In this document: piece after piece, positions 18,575-27,664 of the stretch
Layout of the letters: every line of letters begins with the position of its first letter
How positions within the stretch are numbered: the first letter of the stretch is position 1
Program-made: the position numbers and the translations under genes
DNA from: Alteromonadaceae bacterium XY-R5
GTDB lineage: Bacteria; Pseudomonadota; Gammaproteobacteria; Enterobacterales; Alteromonadaceae
Assembly: GCA_001660395.1 (NCBI GenBank)
Contig: LXWE01000004.1
Span: forward strand, 124,001 to 188,000
DNA length: 64,000 bases
Direction of reading: 5' to 3'
Notes under the pieces: model-generated
What the model saw: the letters and a program-made list of their open reading frames with translations, nothing else
Database searches by the model: none
What the model was told of the DNA's origin: nothing

Positions 18575-19929
18575 TGATTCAGGCTCACACTGTCAGTGAT
18601 TACCAGGTCACCTGCTTGCAGTTCACCTGTGGTCACTTGTGTACGCAGGCCGTCGCTAATACCGAGCGTAACATCCACTGGCATCGGACGATTATCACGC
18701 AATACCCAAATAACCGCCTGCTTGCCTTCATTGCTGGCTTCTTTGCTTTCAGGTTGCTCTTTTTTACGGCTGCGGAAACCGCGAGGAGGTCCCGGCATCA
18801 GTGATGACATAAAGCCACCGCGTTCCTGTTCCTGACCCTTTTCGCGATTGCCAGCGCCTGGGCCGCCAGGCATTCCACCTTCAGGGGCGCCTTCCGGACG
18901 AGGTGGCTCATAGCGCAGGGCTGCATTGGCTATGGTCAGGGCCTGACGCTCAGATTTGACAATAATGTCGGTTACAGCTGTCATATTCGGGAGCAATTTA
19001 AGCTCCGGGTTTTTCACCAGAATTACGGTTTCGTAAGACACCACTGATGAACTGTCATCATCATCAGTAGATGCATAACGAATTTGGCTGACTTCGCCGC
19101 GAAAATGGTCATTAGGATAAGCATCAACGGTGAATTTAGCTCGCTGCCCCAGGGCAATTTGACCAATATCGGCTTCGTCGATATCGACGTGCAGTTCCAT
19201 GTCAGTCAGGTCTTTGGCAATAATAAACAGCGTAGGCGCCGATAAAGAGGCGGCAACAGTATTACCTACTTCAACGTCACGGGCCAAGACAACACCTTCA
19301 ATGGGGGATTTTATCGTGGCTTTGACCAGATCTGATTGTGCCGACGCGAGGTTCGCTTCTGCGGTTTCAACACCGGCTTCGGTGTTGAGTAAATTCGCCT
19401 TGGCTTTGTCGACCGCAAGACGCGACGTATACAAAGTTTGCTTAGAAGGCGCTTTACCCTGGCTGTTTTCCCAGACTTCCTGATAATGCGCATAATCCAG
19501 TTCTGCTAACTCCAGGCTGGCTTTTGCTTCCAGTACCTGAGCTTTCGCTGATTTCAATGAGCTTTGGCGCAGATCAACATCGGCTTGCAACAGGCTGGTG
19601 TCCAATTGTGCCAGCACCTGCCCTTGGGTAACGTGGTCGTTATAATCCACAAAGACGCCGTTGACGATACCGGATTGCTCCGAGCTGACTTCCACCGAAT
19701 CTTTCGGCTCGATATTGCCGGTGGCATTAACAGTAATGGTTAAATCACCGAGCACAGCTGCATCGGTTTTAAACTGTGTATTGCGCATATCCGGGCCGGC
19801 ATTGCTGGGCCATAGCCACCATGCCGCTAAACCGATAATGATGACGCCAGCTGGAATAAACCATTTGGCTGTGCGCTTTTTGGTATTGCCTAACCCAAGG
19901 GATTCAGGCGTGATCTGTTGCTGTGCCAC
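18571..19929 (-). CDS. Periplasmic adaptor (MacA/HlyD type) with a Pro/Gly/Glu-rich insertion
   Basis: Membrane-fusion protein bridging the ABC permease and the outer-membrane channel. The 452-aa protein has an N-terminal membrane anchor (WFIPAGVIIIGLAAWWLWP), a lipoyl half-motif (VEVSSEQSGIVNGVFVDYND), a coiled-coil hairpin (about 110-200), the second lipoyl half (IKSPIEGVVLARDVEVGNTV), a beta-barrel, and a membrane-proximal domain (VWVLRDN-like, DLVITDS). Residues about 340-400 are a low-complexity Pro/Gly/Glu/Arg-rich insertion. The start is GTG, with AAGGTAA upstream, overlapping the outer-membrane gene's stop (TAGTG). Confidence 0.88.
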   Translation of the reverse strand: MAQQQITPESLGLGNTKKRTAKWFIPAGVIIIGLAAWWLWPSNAGPDMRNTQFKTDAAVLGDLTITVNATGNIEPKDSVEVSSEQSGIVNGVFVDYNDHVTQGQVLAQLDTSLLQADVDLRQSSLKSAKAQVLEAKASLELAELDYAHYQEVWENSQGKAPSKQTLYTSRLAVDKAKANLLNTEAGVETAEANLASAQSDLVKATIKSPIEGVVLARDVEVGNTVAASLSAPTLFIIAKDLTDMELHVDIDEADIGQIALGQRAKFTVDAYPNDHFRGEVSQIRYASTDDDDSSSVVSYETVILVKNPELKLLPNMTAVTDIIVKSERQALTIANAALRYEPPRPEGAPEGGMPGGPGAGNREKGQEQERGGFMSSLMPGPPRGFRSRKKEQPESKEASNEGKQAVIWVLRDNRPMPVDVTLGISDGLRTQVTTGELQAGDLVITDSVSLNQ

Positions 19930-21377
19930 TAGGAATTACCTTCATTATTCGTCTGTTCGGCAAGGGAAAGCTCTTGCCAGCCGCCACCCAGGGCACGATA
20001 AAGTGCGACCCAGTAGCTAAGTAGATTTGTTTGGTTGTTAAATACACTGGTCTGTGCAGAAAGCAGGGACTCTTTGCTATCCATTAAGGTATCGAAATCG
20101 ACAAATCCTGCTTCATATTGGTGTTGAGCCAAGTCGGCTGCCAGTTGTGCAGAGTCTTGTGCTGCCAAATAGGAAGGCTGTTGCAACTGGGCTTTGTTCA
20201 GTGCGCTAAGGGCGTTTTCGACATCTTCCTGCGCCGAAAGTAACGTGGCGCGGAAGCTAACCAGACTCTGTTCCAGGCTCAGTTTGGCTGTATCAATATT
20301 GGCCTGTAACTGGCCTCCGGCAAAGATTTGATAAGACAGGCTAGCGCCAATGCTGGTGACCAGATTGTCCAGACTAAACAGATCAGCAAAATGATTGTCA
20401 CTATTGCTGATACCGCCTGACAGGGTAAAAGACGGATATGTGGCAATCTTTGCCTGAGCCACAGCTTCGATGCTTTGAATAACTGCAAATTCCTGCGCTT
20501 TTACATCCGGGCGCTGACGCAGGGTATTGGCCGGGATATCAATTTGGCCATTTACTGGCAGAGACGGTAACACCTGATAGTTGCGCAGCTGTGTGCGCTG
20601 CTCTGGCGACATCTCTCCCACCAGTACTGACAGGCGATTGATATTCTGACGAATACTATCCTGATATTCAGGCAAATTTGCCTGAGCCTGTGCCAGACTG
20701 GTTTTTGCCTCTGCTACGTCCAGCTGTGTGACCAGGCCGGCCGTTTCCTGCCATTGACGAATTTCAAGTGCCTGTTGGCGCAAAGCTACCAAATGCTGTG
20801 CCTGTACAAGTTGAAACTGGCTTAATCGCAATGACAGATAACTGCTGGCAGTTTCTGCAATCAGGGTCACCTGAGAATAATGTAATTGTTGCAGACTCTG
20901 CTGTAACTTGGCTTCGGCTGTGTTGGCGCGAGAGGCCACATCACCCCATAAATCCGGTTCCCAGCTTGCGCTGATCCCCAGGCCATAACTTTGGCTGTGG
21001 GCGGAACTTGTCAGGGATTTACTTTGGCTGGTTGAGAGACTGGCGGAAGCTTTAGGGCGATAGTCTGCAGTCGCTACCGACTTATCGATTTCGGCTGCCT
21101 GATAGCTAAGAAGCGCAGAACGTAAATCGGTATTGTGAGCCAGTGTTTGTTCAATTAACTGGTTTAACAATGGATCATTTAATTGTTGCCACCACTGTGA
21201 CATTAGCATGGGGCCGGATGTCGCTAATCCTTGCGGCAGCGGGCTTTGCCATTGCTGCTGATAGGACAAACCAGGGAGCTCTGTCGTGACACTTTGCTGG
21301 GCACAGGCGTTGAGTAAGGACGTGACGGCCAGTCCTGCCAACATAGGCCAACGCTTTGAAGAGATCATCGGTTTCAT
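19929..21377 (-). CDS. Outer-membrane efflux lipoprotein (NodT/OprM type TolC homologue)
   Basis: Outer-membrane channel of the tripartite exporter. The 482-aa protein has a lipoprotein signal (lipobox SLLNAC, Cys near residue 25), two TolC-type repeats with long alpha-helical segments (QLNDPLLNQLIEQTLAHNTDLRSALLSYQAAEID; LRQRPDVKAQEFAVIQSIEAVAQAKIA) and the family SASWEPDLWGDVASR motif. First gene of a four-gene operon (channel, adaptor, ATPase, permease) with every junction overlapping. A 500-bp gap lies upstream. Confidence 0.9.
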   Translation of the reverse strand: MKPMISSKRWPMLAGLAVTSLLNACAQQSVTTELPGLSYQQQWQSPLPQGLATSGPMLMSQWWQQLNDPLLNQLIEQTLAHNTDLRSALLSYQAAEIDKSVATADYRPKASASLSTSQSKSLTSSAHSQSYGLGISASWEPDLWGDVASRANTAEAKLQQSLQQLHYSQVTLIAETASSYLSLRLSQFQLVQAQHLVALRQQALEIRQWQETAGLVTQLDVAEAKTSLAQAQANLPEYQDSIRQNINRLSVLVGEMSPEQRTQLRNYQVLPSLPVNGQIDIPANTLRQRPDVKAQEFAVIQSIEAVAQAKIATYPSFTLSGGISNSDNHFADLFSLDNLVTSIGASLSYQIFAGGQLQANIDTAKLSLEQSLVSFRATLLSAQEDVENALSALNKAQLQQPSYLAAQDSAQLAADLAQHQYEAGFVDFDTLMDSKESLLSAQTSVFNNQTNLLSYWVALYRALGGGWQELSLAEQTNNEGNS

Positions 21378-21876
21378 TCGTCTCTGATACTATTTTTAAG
21401 AGCGCGCACCCATTTCCGGTGGCGATAATTGGCCATAGTCTGGAAAGGACCCGCAGTTTTGTGGATTAAGGATCACAAATGCCTCAGTGAAGATAAACTA
21501 AGGGGGGGTAAACCTTGCGTCAGCAAATGTAAGTAAATATTTCATCGGCTTTCGTGTCTTAACACTCATATTTTTGTTCGCTTTTTTCAGCGCTGTCTAT
21601 GCTTTTTTAATGGGGGCGCATTTCTCGATAATTTCCGTTCAGAAATGAAGCAATGATTCAGCGCATATAGATTGTCACTTTGTCCATTGATTGGCGTCGT
21701 CGTTATTTTTGAATATTTTTTGTGGTTTTTTACCTTGATTGCGTCTGTGTTTTTTGAAGTCAGCTTCACGTAGCTTTAGAGAAGAGGATTGGCTCAGCGC
21801 CGGGAAAGGGGCGAGTTAAGTTAGCAACTACAATCAACGGGCATACATCGAGTGGTATGAGCGTGGAGGAAAAGGA
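21378..21876. other. 500-bp intergenic region, no gene recognised
   Basis: Lies between the divergent exporter operon and the globin-coupled cyclase gene, so it should hold both promoters, but no convincing -35/-10 pair stands out. It contains an imperfect inverted repeat TTTGTG-N10-CACAAA (21458-21479) and AT-rich stretches near 21560-21740. I see no RNA gene and no conserved protein. A seven-codon minicistron (21857-21880) at the right end overlaps the cyclase start. Confidence 0.6.
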
Positions 21877-22950
21877 TTGAAACGGACAGATAAAACCCTG
21901 TTTGAGCAGCTGCGAATAAACGAAGCAGAAATGATGCGGCGTAAGGAACTATTAGACATTACCGCCGAAGATATTGCGCGATTAAAAGCCCGTAAAGTAT
22001 TAATTGAAGCCAAAGTGGATGAAATCGTCGATGAGTTTTATACGCGTCAGACAGAGCTGGATGAGATTGCTCTATTAATAGGTGATGCTGATACCCTTAA
22101 TCGTCTGCGGGTGGCGCAACGTAAATACATTATCGATCTTTTTAGCGGCAATTATGACAGTGAATATGTTAATAACCGTCTGCGTATCGGCCTGGTGCAT
22201 AAACGTATAGGGGTGGAGCCCAAGCTTTATCTTTCTGCTGTTCGTACACTAAAGGCGTTGTTGTTTCAGGTCGTTGAACAAAACATCGCTGATTTAGAAG
22301 AATATAATCAGCTGAAGGCATCATTGGATAAGTTGTTGTACTTCGATGTCACGCTGGTTTTTGATACCTACATCGATAGTCTGGTGGAGGAAATAGGCAA
22401 TGCGAAACGTCGCACTGAAATCTATGCCGCCAGTTTGGAACAGAAAGTACAGGAACGTACTGCTCAGCTTGAACAGTTAACCAAATTAGATCCCCTGACG
22501 GAACTCTATAATCGCCGGGCCATGCAGGATATTCTGCTGCGTGAACTGCAGCTCAATGAACGTTACGGCAATTCTTTGGCCCTGGCGTATATGGACCTGG
22601 ATCATTTTAAAGGCATTAATGATAAGTATGGGCATATTCGCGGCGATGAAGTACTGAAAGGATTGGCGTCATCAATTAAATTATCCATCCGTAAAACCGA
22701 CATTCCATGCCGATATGGTGGCGATGAGTTCTGTTTGATCTTTCCGCAATGTACGGTTAATCAGGCTGTTGAGGTCTGTGAAAAGATTATGGCTGAATTT
22801 ACACGACTGTTTCCGCATTTTACGATCAGTGTCGGGGTGGTGTGTTCCGATAAATCTCACTCGCGGACAATGGAAGAGCTGATCAAATTAGCAGACGAGA
22901 AGATGTACCGGGCGAAGAAATCAGAGGGAGTGAAAATTCTGGCATCCTGA
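21877..22950 (+). CDS. Globin-coupled sensor diguanylate cyclase
   Basis: Predicted heme-based gas sensor that makes cyclic di-GMP. Residues about 10-170 form a sensor-globin domain with a B10-type Tyr55 (DEFYTRQTEL) and the proximal heme His108 in GLVHKRIGVEPKLYL. A helical linker (SLEQKVQERTAQLEQL) leads to a GGDEF domain (LTKLDPLTELYNRRAM, DLDHFKGINDKYGHIRGDE). The active site GGDEF (281-285) is intact, and an RKTD inhibitory I-site sits five residues before it. The layout matches E. coli DosC-type proteins; the ligand, probably O2, is inferred. The start is TTG, with GGAGGA at 21865-21870. Confidence 0.9.
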   Translation: MKRTDKTLFEQLRINEAEMMRRKELLDITAEDIARLKARKVLIEAKVDEIVDEFYTRQTELDEIALLIGDADTLNRLRVAQRKYIIDLFSGNYDSEYVNNRLRIGLVHKRIGVEPKLYLSAVRTLKALLFQVVEQNIADLEEYNQLKASLDKLLYFDVTLVFDTYIDSLVEEIGNAKRRTEIYAASLEQKVQERTAQLEQLTKLDPLTELYNRRAMQDILLRELQLNERYGNSLALAYMDLDHFKGINDKYGHIRGDEVLKGLASSIKLSIRKTDIPCRYGGDEFCLIFPQCTVNQAVEVCEKIMAEFTRLFPHFTISVGVVCSDKSHSRTMEELIKLADEKMYRAKKSEGVKILAS

Positions 22951-22975
22951 TCCTTCGCCGTGACATGAAAGCAGA

Positions 22976-23491
22976 TTAACAGCCGTCAGTCACAATTTCA
23001 TATTCAGGTGCAGTGGTTTCAGACGCCGCCTGAGTATAGCGGAAGTAGCATTCGTGCTCGCTTACATCGCCATCATTGTCATTATCATAGCCAATAATGG
23101 TGTGGCTGGTGTCTGAATAATCCTCTAACACCAATACATCAGAGTCGTAATCAATCCGCTTGGTGATGTCGGTATTATCCAGATAATTCCAAACCAAACG
23201 GATATCGGCATTGCCGTCTACCAGCGGTTCGAAATCGCCATCGCCGTCCATGTCTACGTCCAGTAAATCATCACGTCCGGCGACTTCCTGTGTAGAGAAG
23301 CTCGACATGTGGGATTTTAAATTAATCAGGCTGTTAGCGGCTTTTACACTTGTCTGGAACTGAGTTAATACGCTTATTTTGGCATCGCTCGATACATCAA
23401 TAAACTTAGGTAATGCGGTGACTGCTAATACGCCTAAAATCACAATCACTACGATTAATTCAATGAGGGTAAAGCCCTTTGTGTGTCTCAT
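22976..23491 (-). CDS. Type IV pilin-like protein with EF-hand-type calcium loops
   Basis: A 171-aa prepilin with the class III signal KGFTLIELIVVIVILGVLA: prepilin peptidase would cut after Gly6, leaving Phe1 and Glu5. The globular part holds two calcium-loop-like stretches, DVDMDGDGDFE (78-88) and DNDNDGDVSEHE (136-147). The second fits the 12-residue EF-hand pattern, with acidic residues at 1, 3, 5 and 12 and Gly at 6. Cys148 and the C-terminal Cys171 could form the pilin D-region disulfide. No assembly genes are adjacent, so it must use a type IV pilus or type II secretion machine encoded elsewhere. It is convergent with the cyclase gene. Confidence 0.85.
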   Translation of the reverse strand: MRHTKGFTLIELIVVIVILGVLAVTALPKFIDVSSDAKISVLTQFQTSVKAANSLINLKSHMSSFSTQEVAGRDDLLDVDMDGDGDFEPLVDGNADIRLVWNYLDNTDITKRIDYDSDVLVLEDYSDTSHTIIGYDNDNDGDVSEHECYFRYTQAASETTAPEYEIVTDGC

Positions 23492-23610
23492 GTTGTTCGT
23501 CCTATAAACTTCTACTGACCGAATCTAGCGGTTGCTGAACAGGTCTGAATATTATCGTTTTTTGTTTACGGATCAATACGCTGAGACACTATCACTTTTA
23601 TCTAAGCATA

Positions 23611-23637
23611 AAAAAACGCCCCGGTTGGGGCGTTTTT
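23611..23637 (-). terminator. Rho-independent terminator of accC
   Basis: AACGCCCC (23615-23622) pairs with GGGGCGTT (23627-23634). An A-run on the left gives the U-run on the minus strand. It lies 16 nt beyond the accC stop. Confidence 0.9.
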
Positions 23638-23652
23638 AAATCTGTACTTTGC

Positions 23653-24999
23653 TTACTTATGCATACCCAGTTTTTTCTCTAGATAATGAATGTTGGTGCC
23701 TCCGGCGAAGAAGTTTTCATCATTCATAATCGAGATTTGCAGTGGGATGTTGGTTTTAATCCCTTCCACAACCAGCTCTTCCAGAGCATGGCGCATGCGG
23801 GCGATGGCCACATCACGGCTTTCACCGTAGGTGATCAGCTTACCAATCATTGAGTCATAGTTAGGTGGAACACGGTATCCTGCATAAATGTGGGATTCCC
23901 AGCGTACACCTAGGCCACCAGGTGAATGGAAAATATCAATCAGACCTGGACTTGGGATAAAAGTAGCCGGATCTTCAGCATTGATACGACATTCAATGGC
24001 GTGACCACGTACCTGAATTTGAGACTGGCTGTAAGACAGTGGCTGACCCGCAGCGATACGCAGCTGTTCCTTAATCAGGTCGACGCCTGTGATCATTTCT
24101 GATACTGGGTGTTCCACCTGAATACGGGTGTTCATTTCAATGAAATAGAACTCGCCGTTTTCATACAGGAATTCGAACGTACCGGCACCGCGATAGCCGA
24201 TATCGATACAGGCTTTACAGCAGCGCTCACCAATTTTGGCTCGCATCTCCGCAGTAATGCCTGGCGCTGGAGCTTCTTCCACTACCTTCTGGTGACGACG
24301 TTGCATAGAACAGTCACGCTCACCCAGGTGAATTGCATTACCCTGGCCATCAGCTAATACCTGAATTTCCACGTGACGAGGGTTCTCCAGGAATTTCTCC
24401 ATGTAAACCATGTCGTTACCGAATGCCGCTCCGGCTTCTGCTTTCGTGGTTTCAATTGACGTTTGCAGTTCAGCTTCGCTGCGAACAACACGCATACCAC
24501 GACCACCACCACCACCGGCAGCTTTAACGATAATCGGGTAACCGATGCGCTTGGCAATGGCCTTGTTCTTTTCTTCGTCTTCACCCACTGGGCCATCAGA
24601 GCCTGGCACACATGGCACACCAGCCTTTTTCATGGCGTTGATGGCTGACACTTTGTCACCCATGAGGTTGATAGTCTCGGCTTTAGGGCCGATAAATACG
24701 AAGCCGCTTTGTTCTACTGCATCAGCAAACGCCGCGTTTTCTGCTAAAAAGCCGTATCCTGGGTGGATGGCTATCGCATTGGTGACTTCCGCCGCGGCAA
24801 TTATGCGCGGGATGTTCAGGTAGCTTTCCGTCGCTGTAGCGGGTCCAATACAGATAGACTCATCGGCGAGGAGTACATGTTTAAGATCCTTATCTGCGGT
24901 AGAGTGTACCGCAACGGTTTTAATGCCCAGTTCCTTACAGGCGCGTAAAATACGCAGGGCTATCTCACCGCGATTGGCTATCAGTACTTTATCTAGCAT
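23653..24999 (-). CDS. accC: Acetyl-CoA carboxylase, biotin carboxylase subunit
   Basis: Carboxylates the biotin on AccB with ATP and bicarbonate, the first half-reaction of fatty-acid synthesis. The 448-aa protein has the N-terminal domain ([20 protein letters not shown]), an ATP-grasp core with the glycine-rich loop [33 protein letters not shown], the catalytic region [19 protein letters not shown] and [19 protein letters not shown]. Length is normal. It follows accB by 13 nt. Confidence 0.98.
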   Translation of the reverse strand: MLDKVLIANRGEIALRILRACKELGIKTVAVHSTADKDLKHVLLADESICIGPATATESYLNIPRIIAAAEVTNAIAIHPGYGFLAENAAFADAVEQSGFVFIGPKAETINLMGDKVSAINAMKKAGVPCVPGSDGPVGEDEEKNKAIAKRIGYPIIVKAAGGGGGRGMRVVRSEAELQTSIETTKAEAGAAFGNDMVYMEKFLENPRHVEIQVLADGQGNAIHLGERDCSMQRRHQKVVEEAPAPGITAEMRAKIGERCCKACIDIGYRGAGTFEFLYENGEFYFIEMNTRIQVEHPVSEMITGVDLIKEQLRIAAGQPLSYSQSQIQVRGHAIECRINAEDPATFIPSPGLIDIFHSPGGLGVRWESHIYAGYRVPPNYDSMIGKLITYGESRDVAIARMRHALEELVVEGIKTNIPLQISIMNDENFFAGGTNIHYLEKKLGMHK

Positions 25000-25012
25000 A
25001 GTGATTACCCGC

Positions 25013-25471
25013 TTATTCGATTACGAACAGAGGCTGATCAAATTCCACCGCGTCTTGGTTGTCTACCAGGATTTCTTTGATCACACCGGCTTTATCAGAC
25101 TCAATCTGGTTCATCATTTTCATTGCTTCAATAATGCACAGGGTATCGCCAACTTTTACCGTTTGACCGACTTCAACGAAAGATTTAGCTGTTGGAGAGG
25201 GTGAACGGTAGAAAGTACCCACCATTGGAGAGCGTACCAGATGACCTGATGGTGCGGCAGGCGCTGCCGGAGCCGCTTCAGCTACAGGTGCTGCCACTGG
25301 TGCAGCGACTGGAGCAGGCATTGGCGCTGGCGCATATTGATATGGCGCAGCCATCATTGCCTGACCACCACGGTGGATACGTACCGATTCTTCACCTTCG
25401 GTGATTTCCAGCTCGGCGATCCCGGATTCTTCAACCAGCTCAATTAGCTTCTTAATTTTACGAATGTCCAT
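25013..25471 (-). CDS. accB: Acetyl-CoA carboxylase biotin carboxyl carrier protein
   Basis: Carries the biotin that shuttles carboxyl groups between AccC and the carboxyltransferase. The 152-aa protein has the N-terminal [18 protein letters not shown] segment, an Ala/Pro-rich flexible linker (about 40-75) and a C-terminal biotinyl domain with the acceptor Lys118 in EAMKMMN. Second gene of aroQ-accB-accC. Confidence 0.98.
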   Translation of the reverse strand: MDIRKIKKLIELVEESGIAELEITEGEESVRIHRGGQAMMAAPYQYAPAPMPAPVAAPVAAPVAEAAPAAPAAPSGHLVRSPMVGTFYRSPSPTAKSFVEVGQTVKVGDTLCIIEAMKMMNQIESDKAGVIKEILVDNQDAVEFDQPLFVIE

Positions 25472-25524
25472 GATGTCTCTCTTAAATGGTTAGGGTTTCG
25501 GTCGAAACTGCCGACCCGTTAATT

Positions 25525-25962
25525 TCAATTCTGTGTTAGTTGCCGTTTGGCCGCGCGCAAAGCAAATTCGTAGCCTTGTTCACCTAATCCACAAATCACG
25601 CCTTTGGCCACGTCCGACAGATAAGAATGATGACGGAATGGTTCACGGGCGTGCACATTGGATAAATGCACTTCTATAAAAGGGATAGAAACACTGAGTA
25701 AAGCGTCACGGATGGCCACGCTGGTATGGGTAAACGCGCCTGGATTAATGATGATAAAGTCAATATTCTGGTGCGCAGCATGAATGGCATTAATCAATTC
25801 ATGTTCTGCGTTAGATTGCAGATGTTGCAGCTGCATATTTTCAGCCGTTGCAATCTGAGTCAGATTGTTAACTATGTCATCCAGCGTACGAGAACCATAA
25901 ATGCCTGGTTCACGCTTTCCCAGCATGTTCAGATTGGGTCCGTTTAGTAATAATATCTTCAC
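25525..25962 (-). CDS. aroQ: Type II 3-dehydroquinate dehydratase
   Basis: Third step of the shikimate pathway (3-dehydroquinate to 3-dehydroshikimate). The 145-aa protein shows [20 protein letters not shown] with the catalytic tyrosine, [19 protein letters not shown], and [19 protein letters not shown] with the catalytic histidine. The start codon is GTG. It heads the aroQ-accB-accC cluster; a TATAAT element about 125 bp upstream implies a long 5' leader. Confidence 0.96.
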   Translation of the reverse strand: MKILLLNGPNLNMLGKREPGIYGSRTLDDIVNNLTQIATAENMQLQHLQSNAEHELINAIHAAHQNIDFIIINPGAFTHTSVAIRDALLSVSIPFIEVHLSNVHAREPFRHHSYLSDVAKGVICGLGEQGYEFALRAAKRQLTQN

Positions 25963-26049
25963 AAAAATGTCGCTATCTTTGGCTATTTAGAGTCTATCTT
26001 GAGGGTATCTTGTATGAATTCAAGTTTTTCCTCGCAAGACAGCTTTTTT

Positions 26050-26112
26050 AGGGCTTATTTCGCCCTTTTTTTGAGCGGCGTAGAATCATTATAGGGATAA
26101 AAAACAAATTAG
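26050..26112 (-). promoter_or_regulatory. Predicted aroQ-accBC promoter and leader hairpin
   Basis: A perfect -10 TATAAT on the minus strand (26088-26093) has a weak TTGCTG-like -35 19 bp upstream. The implied transcript starts near 26080 and carries a stem AGGGC/GCCCT (26050-26054 with 26062-26066) early in a leader of about 120 nt. On the opposite strand this stem plus a T-run would look like a terminator, but no plus-strand gene ends here. Confidence 0.45.
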
Positions 26113-26247
26113 CAGCAATTTACTGGTCTTATCAGCGACGATTGCCGCCAAGTTTACGTATGTTTCCCTGCTCGTTTGGATTCTTTTGGGTACCTGTTTG
26201 CACCTAAAGTGTGCGGAATAATAGCGTGAAGTATGGATGAGAAAGAA

Positions 26248-26283
26248 AAATGCCGGGTTGATCGCAACACAATCCCGGCATTT
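26248..26283 (-). terminator. Rho-independent terminator of the nag operon (after nagP)
   Basis: AAATGCCGGG (26248-26257) pairs perfectly with CCCGGCATTT (26274-26283). The minus strand continues TTCTTTC. It lies 20 nt beyond the nagP stop and ends the GlcNAc catabolic transcript. Confidence 0.8.
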
Positions 26284-26303
26284 GAAGGCAAATTGGAGAT
26301 GGC

Positions 26304-27635
26304 CTATTTTGCGCGAAGTTTATGCCCTTTGAGTGCATAAAACAGAATAAAAGCGTAACAGGGTAGCATCATCCAGTAGGCCTGCTGGATCCCACTATGT
26401 TCTGACAGTGCACCGAACAGAAGCGGTAAAATGGCACCGCCGGCAATGCCCATAATCAGTAGGGCTGAGCCTTTAGAGGTGTATTTGCCTAATTCTGCCA
26501 ATGCTAAAGGCCATACTGCAGGCCAAACCAACGCATTGGCGAGGCCAAGCAAAGCGACCCAGGCAACGGTGTCAGGAACAGTGGTGATGCCGGTCCAGCC
26601 CCAAAGAATATCGGCAACCAAATAACTCCCAGGATTAGAGCTGACGACTAGCAATGAAAGCACTAGTCCCGAAATCGCACATCCTGCCAATGCAACTGAC
26701 TGACTGATAAAACGCGGGATCAACACTAGGCCAGCGAGATAGCCGATGACCATAAACACCATGGTATAGGAAGTAAGAGCCGTGGCATTCTCCAGTTCCA
26801 GCTGAGCGCCGAGCAGACCAATGGTATCACCAGCAATCACTTCAACGCCTACGTAGCAGAACAAGGTGGCAACACCCAAAAGCAGGTGTGGAAACTGCAT
26901 GATACTGCCGTTTGCTGTTTCTTGTTCGTGAGCCAGTGATAGTTCGGGCAAGCCTGATTTCGCCAAACCAAATGCAAGCAGAAAAAGGGCGATTGCCATC
27001 CCCAAATAGGGGCCGATCAGGCTGTGGGCCAGCATTTCGATATGGTGTTTTTGTTCCAGCGCAGGCATAGCCGCTACACTTTTGGCACTGATGCCGGCAA
27101 AGTCACCTAATACTAACGCAGTGAATACAATAGGTGCGATGACACCGGCACCTTTGTTTAATAAACCCATAATAGAAATCCGCACGGCAGCGCTTTCTTC
27201 TGGCCCAACTTTGACGATGTAAGGGTTCGATGCGGTTTGCAGTATGGTCAGACCGCTACCGACCATAAACTGCGCCAGCAAAAAGATTAGGAAGGTCTGT
27301 TCTAATGCTGCTGGGATAAAGGCAAGGCAACCTAATGCTATCAGGCATAAGCCAATGACCATGCCTAAGCGATAGCCCGTGCGTTCCAGCACCCAAGCCA
27401 TTGGCAATGCCATGACGACATAAGCAATGTAAAAGCTAAAGGCGATCAGCAATGCCTGGATATCGTTCAGCTGACAGACAATTTGTAAAAACGGGATCAG
27501 GGCACCGTTTAGCCAGGTGACAAATCCAAAAACGAAAAACAGGCTGCCAATGATCAGCATAGGCAGCAAACTGCTGGGCTGGGTGGTGGATGATGTCTGC
27601 ATAGGCGCAACCTCGATACCGTTATTTACATTCAT
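26304..27635 (-). CDS. nagP: N-acetylglucosamine MFS permease NagP
   Basis: Inner-membrane sugar/proton symporter of the fucose-galactose-glucose family that imports free GlcNAc in organisms lacking a GlcNAc PTS. The 443-aa protein shows the family N-terminus SLLPMLIIGSLFFVFGFVTWLNGALIPFLQ, twelve likely membrane helices, and QTASNPYIVKVGPEESAAVRIS after helix 4. The assignment to NagP relies on its position behind nagA; other substrates cannot be excluded by sequence. The ATG at 27635 has AAGGAAG upstream. Last gene of nagK-nagB-nagA-nagP. Confidence 0.88.
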   Translation of the reverse strand: MNVNNGIEVAPMQTSSTTQPSSLLPMLIIGSLFFVFGFVTWLNGALIPFLQIVCQLNDIQALLIAFSFYIAYVVMALPMAWVLERTGYRLGMVIGLCLIALGCLAFIPAALEQTFLIFLLAQFMVGSGLTILQTASNPYIVKVGPEESAAVRISIMGLLNKGAGVIAPIVFTALVLGDFAGISAKSVAAMPALEQKHHIEMLAHSLIGPYLGMAIALFLLAFGLAKSGLPELSLAHEQETANGSIMQFPHLLLGVATLFCYVGVEVIAGDTIGLLGAQLELENATALTSYTMVFMVIGYLAGLVLIPRFISQSVALAGCAISGLVLSLLVVSSNPGSYLVADILWGWTGITTVPDTVAWVALLGLANALVWPAVWPLALAELGKYTSKGSALLIMGIAGGAILPLLFGALSEHSGIQQAYWMMLPCYAFILFYALKGHKLRAK

Positions 27636-27664
27636 AATCGCTTCCTTGAAGGTTCTTGTTATTG

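Noticed and set aside
21458..21479. TTTGTG-N10-CACAAA as a CRP site
   Set aside because: The spacing between TGTG and CACA arms is wrong for the TGTGA-N6-TCACA consensus.
21588..21600. CAGCGCTGTC resembling half of the NagR operator
   Set aside because: The left half is degenerate (TTTTTC), no GlcNAc gene is adjacent, and a match of this length can occur by chance.
21780..21876. Possible cyclic di-GMP riboswitch before the cyclase gene
   Set aside because: I could not find the conserved GEMM core or its tetraloop receptor.
26041..26073. Plus-strand terminator of an unannotated small RNA
   Set aside because: No plus-strand promoter or gene precedes it; it is better explained as a leader hairpin of the minus-strand aroQ transcript.
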